NCBI GenBank assembly: GCA_028277485.1
Contig: JANQGE010000118.1
Span: 1 to 50,644, forward strand
Reading direction: 5' to 3'
Origin: Chlorobium sp.
Lineage (GTDB): Bacteria > Bacteroidota > Chlorobiia > Chlorobiales > Chlorobiaceae
Length of the DNA stretch: 50,644 nt
A program made the translations under genes and the position numbers. The notes beneath the pieces were generated by a model. It saw only the letters and a program-made list of their open reading frames with translations. It had not been told where the DNA came from and made no database searches. This document shows, piece by piece, positions 1 to 8,255 of the stretch (positions within the stretch are counted from its first letter, which is position 1; every line of letters starts with the position of its first letter).

Positions 1-94
1 CCTAACACCTAACACCTAACACCTAACACCTAACACCTAACACCTAACACCTAACACCTAACACCTAACACCTAACACCTAACACCTAACACCT
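1..94. repeat. Tandem heptamer repeat (CCTAACA)n
   Basis: About 13 uninterrupted copies of the 7-mer CCTAACA (TGTTAGG on the other strand) begin at the window edge, so the true length is unknown. It runs directly into a TTGTCACTTGTTACTCGTCACT stretch (95-116), which is the same motif vocabulary seen at 27.6-28.1 kb and 45.5-45.9 kb. There the words GTGTTAGG and CGCCTAACACC also occur. It looks telomere-like but is bacterial and intergenic. It lies just beyond the 3' end of the minus-strand ETF-quinone oxidoreductase gene. Confidence 0.95.
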
Positions 95-138
95 TGTCAC
101 TTGTTACTCGTCACTATTCCTTTGGTGAATTGTTCAGG
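95..138. repeat. TCACT/GTTACT motif stretch
   Basis: TTGTCACTTGTTACTCGTCACTATTCC follows the heptamer array in two overlapping halves: TTGTCACTTGTTACTCG and TCGTCACTATTCC. The same words recur at 27.8 kb (TTGTTACTCGTCACTGG) and 45.8 kb (TTGTCACTCGTCACTTG). It belongs to the dispersed short-motif vocabulary described in the findings. Confidence 0.8.
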
Positions 139-1812
139 TTAACTTAGCTTATAGCCCGGCCCCCCGCCTCCCTCAGGCGGCTGCCAGGTAATAATACCGT
201 ATGGGTCGGCGATTTCACATGTTTTACAGTGCAGACAGTTGGAGGGAGTGAGCTTTAGAATCGGGTCGGCATCGAGGTCGATTTCATAGACACTCGCCGG
301 GCAAAAATGCTGACAGGGGTTGCCAAACTCTTCGGTGCATTTTTTTGTGCATATTTCGGCAATATCTTCCTTGCTTATCAGCAAATGGCAGGGCTGGTCC
401 TCTTCGTGCACCGTGCCTGACGCATAGAGATCGGTGCTTTTTGAAAAAGTCAGTGAAGTGTCGGGACTAAAGGCGTTTTTCCCCTTCATCCAGTTATTAT
501 ACTCTTTCCTGCCGGGCTGAAGCCTGTTTTCTTTCGGGGACACTGTTTTTTCGGCAAGGGTAAGGCCGGGGACTTTCAAGCGCAGCCCTGCCTGCACGAG
601 CCCTTTGTAAAGACTTTTTTCGAATCCCTGACGATAATTTCCGGCCCGATACATCTCTTCGTGAGCGGTTGATGTTTCAAAGCGTTTCTGGTAGTCCTTC
701 AGAGCGTTAGCGGAATAATCGCCTGACAGCAATGCAGCAAACAGTGTTTCAGCTGCAAGGACGCCCGAGTGCATCGCAAGGTGGAGGCCTTTCAAACGCT
801 GCATGTTAACCAGGCCGGCGCTTTCTCCGGTAAGCAGAAACCCAGGGCCGTAGAGTTTCGGCATCGCATGATAACCCCCGGAGGTAATGGTTTTTGCACC
901 GTATTCGAGAACGGTGCCCCTTTCGATAATCTTGCGTACGAACGGATGCAGCTTGAACAGTTGCAGGTTGTAGTGCGGGTCGACGACCGGCCGTTCCGGT
1001 TCTGCTGAAGTTACGAATCCAAGGGATACTTCCGTATCTGATAGAGCATACAGCCAGCCGCCGCCGTATATCGACGGGGGAAGAGGATAGCCGAACGTGT
1101 GGTGTACCTCGCCGGCTTTGATCCTGTTTTCAGGAATCTTCCATATTTCCTTGACGCCGGTTTCATATATCTGTTTCCGGCTTTCTTCCTGCAAACGGAA
1201 TTCCTGGTCGAGCTGACGAAAAATTGATCCTCGGGCGCCTTCACCTACTACAATGACTTTCGCGTTGAGCTGCATCCCATGCTCCGAGCCGGGTTTTCTT
1301 ACACCCTGCTTATCCAGTCCCTTGTCATCGGTGACGATTCCTTTGACGCATCCGCTCTCGATAACCGGTTCAACCGCAGCAGTACTGTCGAGGATCGTTA
1401 TACCCTGTGCTTCGGCCTCTCCTGCAAGCCAGGCGCCTAACTTGCTGAGAGAGACAAGGTAACAGCCCTTGTTGCGAAAGGGTTCGGGCAGATAAGGTAT
1501 CGGAAATTTTTTTTGTCCAGCCAGAAACCATACCGATTCGTTACTGACTTCGGCTTCAAGAGGACACTCTCTTTCACGGAAGTCGGGCAGGAACAAGTCA
1601 AATACCGAAGGATCGAGAATTGCGCCTGACAGGAGATGCGCACCTGTGTATCTGCCTTTTTCAAGAACTGCTATGTCAGGATCAAGAGATGCTTCAGCCT
1701 GTGCGTTATGCTGGTTGATCAGATGCTGCAGGTGCAGGACTGCGGTGAGGTTAGCGGGCCCGGCTCCTGTGAACACAATATCGAAGTCAAGTGATTCTCT
1801 TTCAAGGTTCAA
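139..1812 (-). CDS. Electron transfer flavoprotein-ubiquinone oxidoreductase (ETF-QO/FixC-like)
   Basis: Membrane-associated flavoprotein that passes electrons from reduced ETF to the quinone pool. The N-terminus has a dinucleotide-binding motif GAGPAN (residues 16-21), followed by the family's GAHLLSGAILDP stretch. The C-terminus carries the 4Fe-4S ferredoxin-like domain with cysteines near 500, 504, 526, 529 and 532 (NCLHCKTCEIADP) and ends in PEGGGGPGY, as in known ETF-QO. At 557 aa it has the usual length. The only in-frame start is TTG at 1812, with no clear ribosome site. An ATG at 1834 opens the peptide MKPKVEQFEP in the next frame, which may be the original N-terminus (see findings). 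No etfAB genes are in the window. In this menaquinone-using organism menaquinone is the likely acceptor (inference). Confidence 0.93.
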   Translation of the reverse strand: MNLERESLDFDIVFTGAGPANLTAVLHLQHLINQHNAQAEASLDPDIAVLEKGRYTGAHLLSGAILDPSVFDLFLPDFRERECPLEAEVSNESVWFLAGQKKFPIPYLPEPFRNKGCYLVSLSKLGAWLAGEAEAQGITILDSTAAVEPVIESGCVKGIVTDDKGLDKQGVRKPGSEHGMQLNAKVIVVGEGARGSIFRQLDQEFRLQEESRKQIYETGVKEIWKIPENRIKAGEVHHTFGYPLPPSIYGGGWLYALSDTEVSLGFVTSAEPERPVVDPHYNLQLFKLHPFVRKIIERGTVLEYGAKTITSGGYHAMPKLYGPGFLLTGESAGLVNMQRLKGLHLAMHSGVLAAETLFAALLSGDYSANALKDYQKRFETSTAHEEMYRAGNYRQGFEKSLYKGLVQAGLRLKVPGLTLAEKTVSPKENRLQPGRKEYNNWMKGKNAFSPDTSLTFSKSTDLYASGTVHEEDQPCHLLISKEDIAEICTKKCTEEFGNPCQHFCPASVYEIDLDADPILKLTPSNCLHCKTCEIADPYGIITWQPPEGGGGPGYKLS

Positions 1813-1849
1813 ACTGCTCTACTTTAGGTTTCATTAATAAGGATATTAG

Positions 1850-1931
1850 GGGCACCTCAATTTGTTGTGTGCCCTGATTTCCTCGCTGGGCGGATAGAAA
1901 AGGTCGCTCACGACAATGTATGGAGGTGCCC
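1850..1931 (+). repeat. MITE-like element, short copy (82 bp)
   Basis: Starts GGGCACCTCAATTTGTTG and ends CGACAATGTATGGAGGTGCCC. The ends are imperfect inverted repeats of the family consensus GGGCACCTCTATAAATT. The inside is a shortened left block (CCTGATTTCCTCGCTGG) joined to the right block (GTCGCTCACGACAAT). It sits between the ETF-QO start and the mgtE stop. Confidence 0.85.
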
Positions 1932-2068
1932 TTAAAGGTACAACTGATTTGTCTTTTTTCGGGGGTTGCCGTCGGTATCGGAGAGTATTGACTCAATGTC
2001 CCGACGTGCCGGGGCAAGTAACATTTGCAACTCTCCGACAGTTCGACGATGCAACAAATCAACACTTT

Positions 2069-3451
2069 TCAAAGCAGTATTCCGCTGAGAAAAATGGTAG
2101 CCACACTGAAGTAAATGACAATGCCGGCGACGTCAACGATAGTTGCTACAAAAGGAGCGGAAGATGTGGCCGGGTCAAGACCCCAGCGCTGCAGCAGCAG
2201 CGGGAGCATGGAGCCTGCAAGGGTTCCGAGGAGGACAACGCCGACAAGTGAAACACCCACGGTATAGCCTATCGTTAGCCATTCGATATTGTAGGTGCCG
2301 AGGATGATCGACCAGAACACAACCCTGAATATGCCGATGAGCCCCAGTATGCTGCCAAGAGCAAGTCCGGACAGTATCTCTCTTCTCATAACTCTCCACC
2401 AGTCTTTGATGGTGATTTCTCCGAGAGCGAGGGCCCTTATGATGAGAGTGGCCGCCTGTGATCCCGAATTTCCACCGCTTGATATGATCAGTGGAATAAA
2501 GGTTGCAAGCACGATGGCTTTGGCAAGCTCGTCCTCAAAAAAGGCCATTGCCGAAGCGGTCAGCATTTCCCCGAGAAAAAGCACCACCAGCCAGACACCC
2601 CGTTTTTTAATGACCTGAAAAATGGGCAGATCCATATAGGGCTCATCGAGGGCTTCGATACCGCCGAACTTCTGAATATCTTCCGTTTCTTCCTCTTCAG
2701 CAACGTCAAGCATGTCGTCAACCGTAACGATCCCTATCAGGTAGCCGTTGGAATCGACAACCGGAAGAGCCACCCGGTCGTACCGCTTAAATGTTTCAAG
2801 CGCATCCTGCTGGTCCTGGGTTGCCGTGAGCGTGATGATCTTCTCTTCTGAAATCAGGTCTTTTACCTTTTGGCTGGGCTGGGAGAGCAGGAGTGCTCTG
2901 GCGGCCAGGTCCCCGATCAGCTTCCCGTAGTCGTCAACGACGTAGATGACGTTGAGGGTTTCGCTGCCATGGCCGTATTTTCTTATATAGTCCAGTACTT
3001 CGGTGATCGTCCAGTCTTTTTTGACGCTGATATAGTCCGGGGACATGAGTCGACCGACGCTGTCCTCGGAATATGCAAGCAGGGTCTTGGCGATTTTAAA
3101 CTCTTCGAAAGAGAGAAGTTTCAGGAGTTCCTGTACGACGTTGCTCGGAAGTTCCTCCAGCATTTCTGTTCGGTCGTCGGGGGACATGCTGTTAAGGATG
3201 TGCGTGACATCTTTCTTTGTGAGCGCTGTGAGCAGATTCTGTTGTGCGTCGATATCCAGGTATTCAAACGTTTCGGTAGCCACCCCTTTCGGGAGGAGCC
3301 TGAAAAGGATTGCCTGCTCGTTTTCCGGCAGATCGGAAATGAGTTCGGCAAGGTCGACCGGAAGCCAATCGGTGAAAATTCGCTGAAGTGCGCTGAAATT
3401 TCGGCGCTCGATCAACTCTCTTATTTCAGGTAAGATTGGGGTCCCGATCAT
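2069..3451 (-). CDS. mgtE: Magnesium transporter MgtE
   Basis: Mg2+-gated inner-membrane magnesium channel, normally a homodimer. The 460-aa product has the standard architecture: an N-terminal superhelical MgtE_N domain (about residues 20-130, repeats such as LPKGVATETFEYL and MSPDDRTEMLEELP), two CBS domains (about 135-255, with DDYGKLIGDL and VDSNGYLIGIVTVDDML), a plug helix, then five membrane helices from about residue 285. The pore signature PLIISSGGNSGSQ and the C-terminal DPATSSAPFVATIVD are both present. It lies 44 bp downstream of the glycosylase gene on the same strand and may be co-transcribed. Start ATG at 3451. Confidence 0.97.
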   Translation of the reverse strand: MIGTPILPEIRELIERRNFSALQRIFTDWLPVDLAELISDLPENEQAILFRLLPKGVATETFEYLDIDAQQNLLTALTKKDVTHILNSMSPDDRTEMLEELPSNVVQELLKLLSFEEFKIAKTLLAYSEDSVGRLMSPDYISVKKDWTITEVLDYIRKYGHGSETLNVIYVVDDYGKLIGDLAARALLLSQPSQKVKDLISEEKIITLTATQDQQDALETFKRYDRVALPVVDSNGYLIGIVTVDDMLDVAEEEETEDIQKFGGIEALDEPYMDLPIFQVIKKRGVWLVVLFLGEMLTASAMAFFEDELAKAIVLATFIPLIISSGGNSGSQAATLIIRALALGEITIKDWWRVMRREILSGLALGSILGLIGIFRVVFWSIILGTYNIEWLTIGYTVGVSLVGVVLLGTLAGSMLPLLLQRWGLDPATSSAPFVATIVDVAGIVIYFSVATIFLSGILL

Positions 3452-3495
3452 GGTTAGGATGTTTAAAAGACTTGCCTAAAAAAGGAGATTTTTTT

Positions 3496-4122
3496 TCAAC
3501 TTTCCAACATCACTTTTCTCTTCACAGGCGGCGGCCCCGGCTTTGATTTTGAGACAAAAGGGCTTCCGGCCACGTATCGTCTCCAGGAAAGGTCGGTGCT
3601 TTTGGTAATGCCTATTCTTTTGGATGAACAGATCAGGTTTTGCGTCACGTTTTCGCCTTCTTCGATGAATACCGTATCACCTGAAAGATTCATCCCGTTA
3701 TGTGCAAGCGTTATGTCCATTGCCCTGGTAAGCTTTCCCGGGCCGTTCATCAGGTCAACCGTTCTGACAACGTTGCGGTTCTTGTTCATATGGGCCAAAC
3801 CGGCAATGGGCTCCATGGCCCTGATAAGCACGGCCCCGGCAACTCCTTCACGTTCCGTAACGATATTCATGAGGTAGTGGCAACCATAAGTGAAATATAC
3901 ATAAAGCGTTCCGGGAGGACCATACATGACCTTGTTTCTTTTTGTCCTGCCACGGAAAGCGTGACAGGCTTCATCGCCCTCAGCGAGATAAGCCTCTGTT
4001 TCAACGATTCTGCCTTTATAGCATCGTCCATCTCCAGCGTTATGCACGAAAACTTTGCCAAGAAGGAACTCGGCCAATGTCAGGGTTGGTTTTGCGAAAA
4101 AATCTTCTCCCAGCTTTTCCAT
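3496..4122 (-). CDS. 3-methyladenine DNA glycosylase (AAG/MPG family)
   Basis: Base-excision repair enzyme that removes alkylated purines such as 3-methyladenine. The 208-aa length fits the bacterial family. Signatures include RIVETEAYLAEGDEACHAF with the catalytic glutamate, GPPGTLYVYFTYGCHYLMNIV, VLIRAMEP, and the late NGPGKLTRAM segment. Start ATG at 4122; no strong ribosome site is visible upstream. A MITE-like element (4143-4253) begins 20 bp upstream, so the native promoter was either displaced or lies within it. Confidence 0.95.
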   Translation of the reverse strand: MEKLGEDFFAKPTLTLAEFLLGKVFVHNAGDGRCYKGRIVETEAYLAEGDEACHAFRGRTKRNKVMYGPPGTLYVYFTYGCHYLMNIVTEREGVAGAVLIRAMEPIAGLAHMNKNRNVVRTVDLMNGPGKLTRAMDITLAHNGMNLSGDTVFIEEGENVTQNLICSSKRIGITKSTDLSWRRYVAGSPFVSKSKPGPPPVKRKVMLES

Positions 4123-4142
4123 TAAGCAGCAGTCATGTTATC

Positions 4143-4253
4143 GGGCACCTCTAACCTCTATTTATTTCGCGACTCAATTGCTTCGTTGAGCGGAAGGGGT
4201 TTCTGCGCTCCGTTCGCCTTGCACGTGAACCGCTCATGCCGACAGAGGTGCCT
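4143..4253 (+). repeat. MITE-like element, second-type left and right blocks (111 bp)
   Basis: Opens GGGCACCTCTAACCTCTATTTATTTCGCGACTC and closes ACCGCTCATGCCGACAGAGGTGCC. The left block (GACTCAATTGCTTCGTTGAGCGG) is also in the copy at 9642. The right block (GCTCCGTTCGCCTTGCAC) recurs only in the partial copy at 35849. It lies in the divergent gap between the glycosylase gene and parA. Confidence 0.85.
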
Positions 4254-4275
4254 TTATGTTTCAAAAAGGGCCGCT

Positions 4276-4302
4276 CGGCACTTGTCACAGGTTGCTCGTT
4301 AC
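4276..4302. repeat. Short TTGTCAC/GTTACT motif relic
   Basis: GCACTTGTCACAGGTTGCTCGTTACTG repeats the word pair TTGTCAC / CTCGTTACT used in the larger arrays at 1-138, 27.6-28.1 kb and 45.5-45.9 kb. It follows the MITE-like element directly. Confidence 0.5.
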
Positions 4303-4417
4303 TGTTTCTGGATGTTTGGACAATCGCTCAATTTAGGTTTGTAAAAGTTGGTTCAAGTATTATAATTTAGCAAGTCGTGACGGAAGAACAACAGCAGCAA
4401 ATATCCTCGGTGGGCAG

Positions 4418-5215
4418 ATGGGTAGAGTTATCGCGATAGCAAACCAGAAAGGCGGGGTTGGCAAGACAACCACGGCGGTCAACATAGCGGCATCTATTGC
4501 GATTTCTGAGTTCAAAACTCTGCTGATAGATATCGATCCCCAGGCTAACGCTACTTCAGGGTTCGGTCTCGAGACCGAAGACGAAATTGAGAACACCTTT
4601 TACCATGTCATGGTGCAGGGAGGGGGTATCAAGGAGGCGATACAGCCTTCGAGCCTTGAATATCTGGACATCGTCCCCTCCAATGTCAATCTTGTCGGTA
4701 TGGAGGTGGAGCTGGTTAATATGCGAGAGAGAGAGTATGTGATGCAGAAGGCACTGAAGGAGGTAAGGGAAAAATATGACTACATTATTATAGACTGTCC
4801 GCCTTCGCTCGGATTGATCACGCTCAACTCTCTTACCGCGGCCGATTCTGTGCTGATTCCCGTGCAGGCGGAATATTACGCGCTTGAAGGCCTTGGCAAG
4901 CTGCTCAATACCATCGGTATTGTAAGAAAACATCTCAATCCGAGACTCTCTATCGAAGGGGTGTTGGTGACCATGTTCGATGCCCGTCTCCGTCTTGCCG
5001 GTCAGGTTGCCGAAGAGGTGAAAAAGTTTTTTAAAGATAAAGTGTATACAACCTATATCCGCAGAAACGTGCGGCTTTCCGAAGCCCCCAGTCACGGCAA
5101 ACCTGCATTGCTTTATGACGCCCAGAGTTTGGGGTCGAAGGATTATCTTGATCTTGTACAGGAAATTTTCGAGAAAGACGGCAATATCAAAAAATTCAAG
5201 ATCAAACGGAAGTAA
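4418..5215 (+). CDS. parA: Chromosome-partitioning ATPase ParA (Soj)
   Basis: Deviant Walker ATPase that binds DNA cooperatively and drives segregation of ParB-parS complexes. The deviant Walker A motif KGGVGKTTT is at residues 11-19, followed by LLIDIDPQANATSG (A') and IIIDCPPSLGLITLN (Walker B). At 265 aa it matches chromosomal Soj proteins, which lack the long N-terminal HTH of plasmid ParA. parB follows 125 bp downstream on the same strand. I found no recognisable parS palindrome (TGTTTCACGTGAAACA-like) in or next to the pair. Confidence 0.97.
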   Translation: MGRVIAIANQKGGVGKTTTAVNIAASIAISEFKTLLIDIDPQANATSGFGLETEDEIENTFYHVMVQGGGIKEAIQPSSLEYLDIVPSNVNLVGMEVELVNMREREYVMQKALKEVREKYDYIIIDCPPSLGLITLNSLTAADSVLIPVQAEYYALEGLGKLLNTIGIVRKHLNPRLSIEGVLVTMFDARLRLAGQVAEEVKKFFKDKVYTTYIRRNVRLSEAPSHGKPALLYDAQSLGSKDYLDLVQEIFEKDGNIKKFKIKRK

Positions 5216-5340
5216 CTGCCCGGCCCGTGTCGCAGGCAACCCCGTAGGGACAGGGTTTGGTCGTGGCACATAGCCGGCAAAGCATTACTTTTTTTAAGCA
5301 TATACATGTTCAGCGCAATTTGAAACGATCACTTTAGGTT

Positions 5341-6231
5341 ATGCCTAAAAAAGCGTTAGGAAAAGGCTTGAAGGCCCTGATCCCTGATGAAGATTTTATC
5401 CCGCCGAGCAAGTTCGATGATGAGCCTTGGATCCGGACGGGGGCAGTCGGAAGTCTGCCGGTTGAGAAAATCAGGGTCAACCCTTTTCAGCCCAGGAAAG
5501 ATTTTAATGAGGCAGCACTGGAAGATCTGAAAAACTCTATAATCGAAAATGGAGTTATACAGCCGGTTACTGTCAGCAGGGACGGTGACGGCTATCAGTT
5601 GATCAGCGGTGAGCGAAGGCTGCGGGCGGTACGAAAAGCAGGTTTCAAGTTCATTCCGGGCTATATTGTCGAAGCTCATGAAGATGCGGGCAAACTGGAG
5701 CTGGCGCTGATTGAAAATATTCAGCGTGAGGACCTCAATGCCGTCGAGATTGCTCTTGCATTGAAAAGCCTGGTTACCACCTGTAACCTGACCCAGGACG
5801 AGATTGCCCAGAAAGTCGGTAAAAACCGCTCTACAATCAGCAATTTTCTCAGGCTGTTGAAGCTGCCGGTGCCCATCCAGGAGAGCATACGCGGCAAAGA
5901 GATATCATCGGGCCATGCAAGGGCGCTGATCAACCTTCCCAACCAGAAGCAGCAGATCAAGGTCTGGCAACAGATCGTCCGGAAAAAGCTATCCGTCCGT
6001 CAGACCGAGGATCTTGTAAACAAACTTTTCAGGGAGGCTCCCAAAGGGCCTGTCAGAACCCGGAAGACGGGAGATGCTTCCCAATACGAACAGATTGAGT
6101 CTCAATTACGGGAGCGCTTTGCGACGAAGGTCAGGATCATTGAGAAAAACAAGGGCAGGGGAGAAATTCACATTCAGTATTTTTCTCCCGATGATTTGGA
6201 GAGGATCCTCGAAATCATGCACTATGAATAA
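5341..6231 (+). CDS. parB: Chromosome-partitioning protein ParB (Spo0J)
   Basis: parS-binding CTP-dependent clamp, partner of ParA. The 296-aa protein has the N-terminal ParB/Srx domain (VEKIRVNPFQPRKDF, then GERRLRAVRKAGF with the CTP-binding arginines), the Box II region ENIQREDLNAVEIA, a central HTH (TQDEIAQKVGKNRSTISNFLRL), and a C-terminal dimerisation segment. Start ATG at 5341. Its stop codon overlaps the next gene by 8 bp (ATGAATAA), so the downstream membrane protein is translationally linked. Confidence 0.97.
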   Translation: MPKKALGKGLKALIPDEDFIPPSKFDDEPWIRTGAVGSLPVEKIRVNPFQPRKDFNEAALEDLKNSIIENGVIQPVTVSRDGDGYQLISGERRLRAVRKAGFKFIPGYIVEAHEDAGKLELALIENIQREDLNAVEIALALKSLVTTCNLTQDEIAQKVGKNRSTISNFLRLLKLPVPIQESIRGKEISSGHARALINLPNQKQQIKVWQQIVRKKLSVRQTEDLVNKLFREAPKGPVRTRKTGDASQYEQIESQLRERFATKVRIIEKNKGRGEIHIQYFSPDDLERILEIMHYE

Positions 6232-6808
6232 GAGTTATATAGCAGCGCTGATTCTTTCTGTTCTGTTCAGCAGTGCGGCAATATCTCCCGTAAGGGCCGA
6301 GGAACCGGTCTTTCCAGATTCCAGGACAACAGGGGATGCGATCCGGAGCGCATTGTTTGCTGAAGTGTCCGATGATACGAGGCAGCGGTTCGAAGGTGAC
6401 AATCGGCGTATGGAGCCGTGGAAGGTTGCGATGATATCGGCGGTGCTTCCAGGGTATGGCCAAGTCTACAACCGGGCCGTATGGAAAGTCCCCATCCTCT
6501 ATGGATTGATCGGCTTTTTTGGGTACCGTGCGCTGGATTTCAACGACAGTTATGATGAGTTCAGGGTGAAATACGCCGAGGACCCTGACGGACCCGATGC
6601 AGCGTCCTTTCAGGATCAGCGGGACAAATACCGGGAAAAACGCAATCAGCAGCTTCTGTTGCTTGTTTTGGCCTATCTTGCAGGAATTGTTGACGCCTAT
6701 GTGGATGCCCATTTGTATGATTTCGACACTATTTCGGAAGAGGAAATTTCATCGGCATACGGGCCTGAGACGCTCTATCCTTCGGTGAGTGTAAGTTTGA
6801 GGTTTTAA
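6224..6808 (+). CDS. DUF5683 membrane protein
   Basis: 194-aa exported or membrane protein of unknown function. It begins with a signal-like stretch MNKSYIAALILSVLFSSAA ending near VRAEE. It then carries the DUF5683-type core PWKVAMISAVLPGYGQVYNR plus a hydrophobic helix and a second helix (LLLLVLAYLAGIVDAYVDAH). The core is typical of Bacteroidetes/Chlorobi proteins often found next to parAB, which is also the context here. The start is ATG 6224, because this overlaps the parB stop by 8 bp and yields a signal peptide. An upstream in-frame start at 6074 would lie inside parB. Confidence 0.8.
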   Translation: MNKSYIAALILSVLFSSAAISPVRAEEPVFPDSRTTGDAIRSALFAEVSDDTRQRFEGDNRRMEPWKVAMISAVLPGYGQVYNRAVWKVPILYGLIGFFGYRALDFNDSYDEFRVKYAEDPDGPDAASFQDQRDKYREKRNQQLLLLVLAYLAGIVDAYVDAHLYDFDTISEEEISSAYGPETLYPSVSVSLRF

Positions 6809-6929
6809 CTTGAGGTGACCTTGTTATGGGGCTTGGGAGCTTGGCAGGTCCATTTCACAGGGGGCACGACTTTTCAGTGGTTAGCATATTCAGGGGATAG
6901 TAGGTATCTTCCTGCTATCAAGCCATTTT

Positions 6930-6953
6930 AACTTTTGAATTTTGACTTGTCCT
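6930..6953. repeat. Short AACTTTTGAATTTTGACTTG motif relic
   Basis: This reads, on the minus strand, GACAAGTCAAAATTCAAAAG. That word occurs identically on the plus strand at about 27743-27762 inside the large motif array. It ends just before the dapB start codon, so the repeat may form the dapB leader. The rest of the 6809-6957 gap shows no gene. Confidence 0.65.
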
Positions 6954-6957
6954 TTTC

Positions 6958-7704
6958 ATGAAATACGCGCTGGTTGGCTTCGGAAAGATGGGGCGACAGG
7001 TTGCCGAAGTTATCGAAGCCTCGGATGAACACGAGGTTGATGTTGTTCTTGATGTCGATGCCGAAATTACACAAGAGAGCTTTGCCGGAAGTGATGTGAT
7101 TATCGATTTTACTGTTCGTGATGCATTTCTTGCAAACCTTCCTGCAATGCTTGCATCACGAGTACCTGTTGTTGTTGGAACTACGGGGTGGGATGCAGAG
7201 ATTCCGGACGTCAGAAAAATGGTAGAGGAAACGGGGGCTTCGTGCCTTTACTCAGCAAACTTTTCATTGGGTGTCAATATATTTCTTCGCACCGTGCGTG
7301 AGGTTGCACGAATGATAGCGCCTTTCGATAGTTTCGATATCGCATTCTCAGAACAGCACCACACCGCCAAGGCGGATTTTCCCAGCGGTACGGCACTGAG
7401 GGCGGCGGAAATGATTCTTGGGGCCAATTCCCGCAAAAACTCGATAATCAGCCAGCTTTCAACTGACAGAAAAATCGCCCCTGATGAGCTGCAGGTCGCT
7501 GCAATCCGGATCGGTTCAGTATTCGGGCAGCACGCAGCGCATATCAATTCGGAATTTGACGATATCGTCATCTCTCATACCGCCAGAAACCGCAGCGGAT
7601 TTGCCGGGGGAGCCGTGCAGGCAGGGAGGTGGCTTGCCGATAAACACGCGTCAAATCCGGGCTTTTACACCATGGACGATTTTCTTGATGAGGTACTTGC
7701 CTGA
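6958..7704 (+). CDS. dapB: 4-hydroxy-tetrahydrodipicolinate reductase
   Basis: Second committed step of lysine/meso-diaminopimelate synthesis, reducing the dihydrodipicolinate-type intermediate with NAD(P)H. The 248-aa protein has the Rossmann motif GFGKMG (7-12), the loop VVVGTTGW (71-78), and the catalytic signature SEQHHTAKADFPSGTA with H134/H135 and K138. Both the nucleotide-binding and tetramerisation domains are complete. Start ATG 6958. The next gene starts inside its last codons (ATG 7688), which suggests coupling. Confidence 0.97.
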   Translation: MKYALVGFGKMGRQVAEVIEASDEHEVDVVLDVDAEITQESFAGSDVIIDFTVRDAFLANLPAMLASRVPVVVGTTGWDAEIPDVRKMVEETGASCLYSANFSLGVNIFLRTVREVARMIAPFDSFDIAFSEQHHTAKADFPSGTALRAAEMILGANSRKNSIISQLSTDRKIAPDELQVAAIRIGSVFGQHAAHINSEFDDIVISHTARNRSGFAGGAVQAGRWLADKHASNPGFYTMDDFLDEVLA

Positions 7705-8212
7705 GGTGGATTGTTCAGAAGAAAAGTTCAAAGCGCTCGGTGTCGGTGCGCTGGTTATACTCGTAACCACGACGTTTCCGTATCTGACACTCGTCAACGC
7801 GTTGTTTTTTGCCGGGATACTTTTCAGCGGAGCAGCCGCAGCACACTATTACATTATCACGTGCCAAGTAAGGCTTACCCTGTCGGAAGCTTTTGTTTTC
7901 TCAAGCCTTGCCGGTATCGCAGGCAGCGTTTTGTCGGTTACAGCGGGCTATATCCTGATGACGGTTTTTAATTATCGTCCGGGGATCGAAGGGCTGATGC
8001 TTCTTGCCGAATGGATGAAAGGCATGTCTCCGGAACAGGATGCTGTCGTAAACCAGTTGCAGGAGATGCTGCAGGCGCCGGTAGAGATGACTTTTGCGGA
8101 TTTTCTGGTCAGTCTGGCCATAACCATATTTGTCTATGCACCGGTTTCCGGGCTGGGGGGCGTTATTACCGTCTGGAGGCTGAAACGGCAGGCGGCGAGG
8201 GCAGGCAAGTAG
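7688..8212 (+). CDS. Small membrane protein of unknown function
   Basis: 174-aa protein with about four hydrophobic segments: ALVILVTTTFPYLTLVNALF, a following FAGILFSGAAAAHYY stretch, a SSLAGIAGSVLSVTAGYIL helix, and SLAITIFVYAPVSGLGGVIT near the end. The C-terminus is basic. The topology resembles small DUF4199-type membrane proteins of Bacteroidetes/Chlorobi, but I cannot assign it firmly. Start ATG 7688 is chosen because it overlaps the dapB stop by 17 bp. The longer reading frame begins inside dapB. Confidence 0.7.
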   Translation: MRYLPEVDCSEEKFKALGVGALVILVTTTFPYLTLVNALFFAGILFSGAAAAHYYIITCQVRLTLSEAFVFSSLAGIAGSVLSVTAGYILMTVFNYRPGIEGLMLLAEWMKGMSPEQDAVVNQLQEMLQAPVEMTFADFLVSLAITIFVYAPVSGLGGVITVWRLKRQAARAGK

Positions 8213-8255
8213 GCGGTGATCAGTCGGCAGCTACAATATCGAGGAGATTCTCTCT

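Noticed and set aside
1..138. CRISPR array or telomere
   Set aside because: The 7-bp units have no spacers and the copies are perfect and contiguous, so it is not CRISPR. No linear end or hairpin is seen.
4556..5269. 237-codon minus-strand open frame over parA
   Set aside because: It is antisense to a gene with full ParA motifs, has no domain of its own and is a codon-bias shadow.
4300..6300. parS site near parAB
   Set aside because: No TGTTTCACGTGAAACA-like palindrome was found near the genes; the site probably lies elsewhere.
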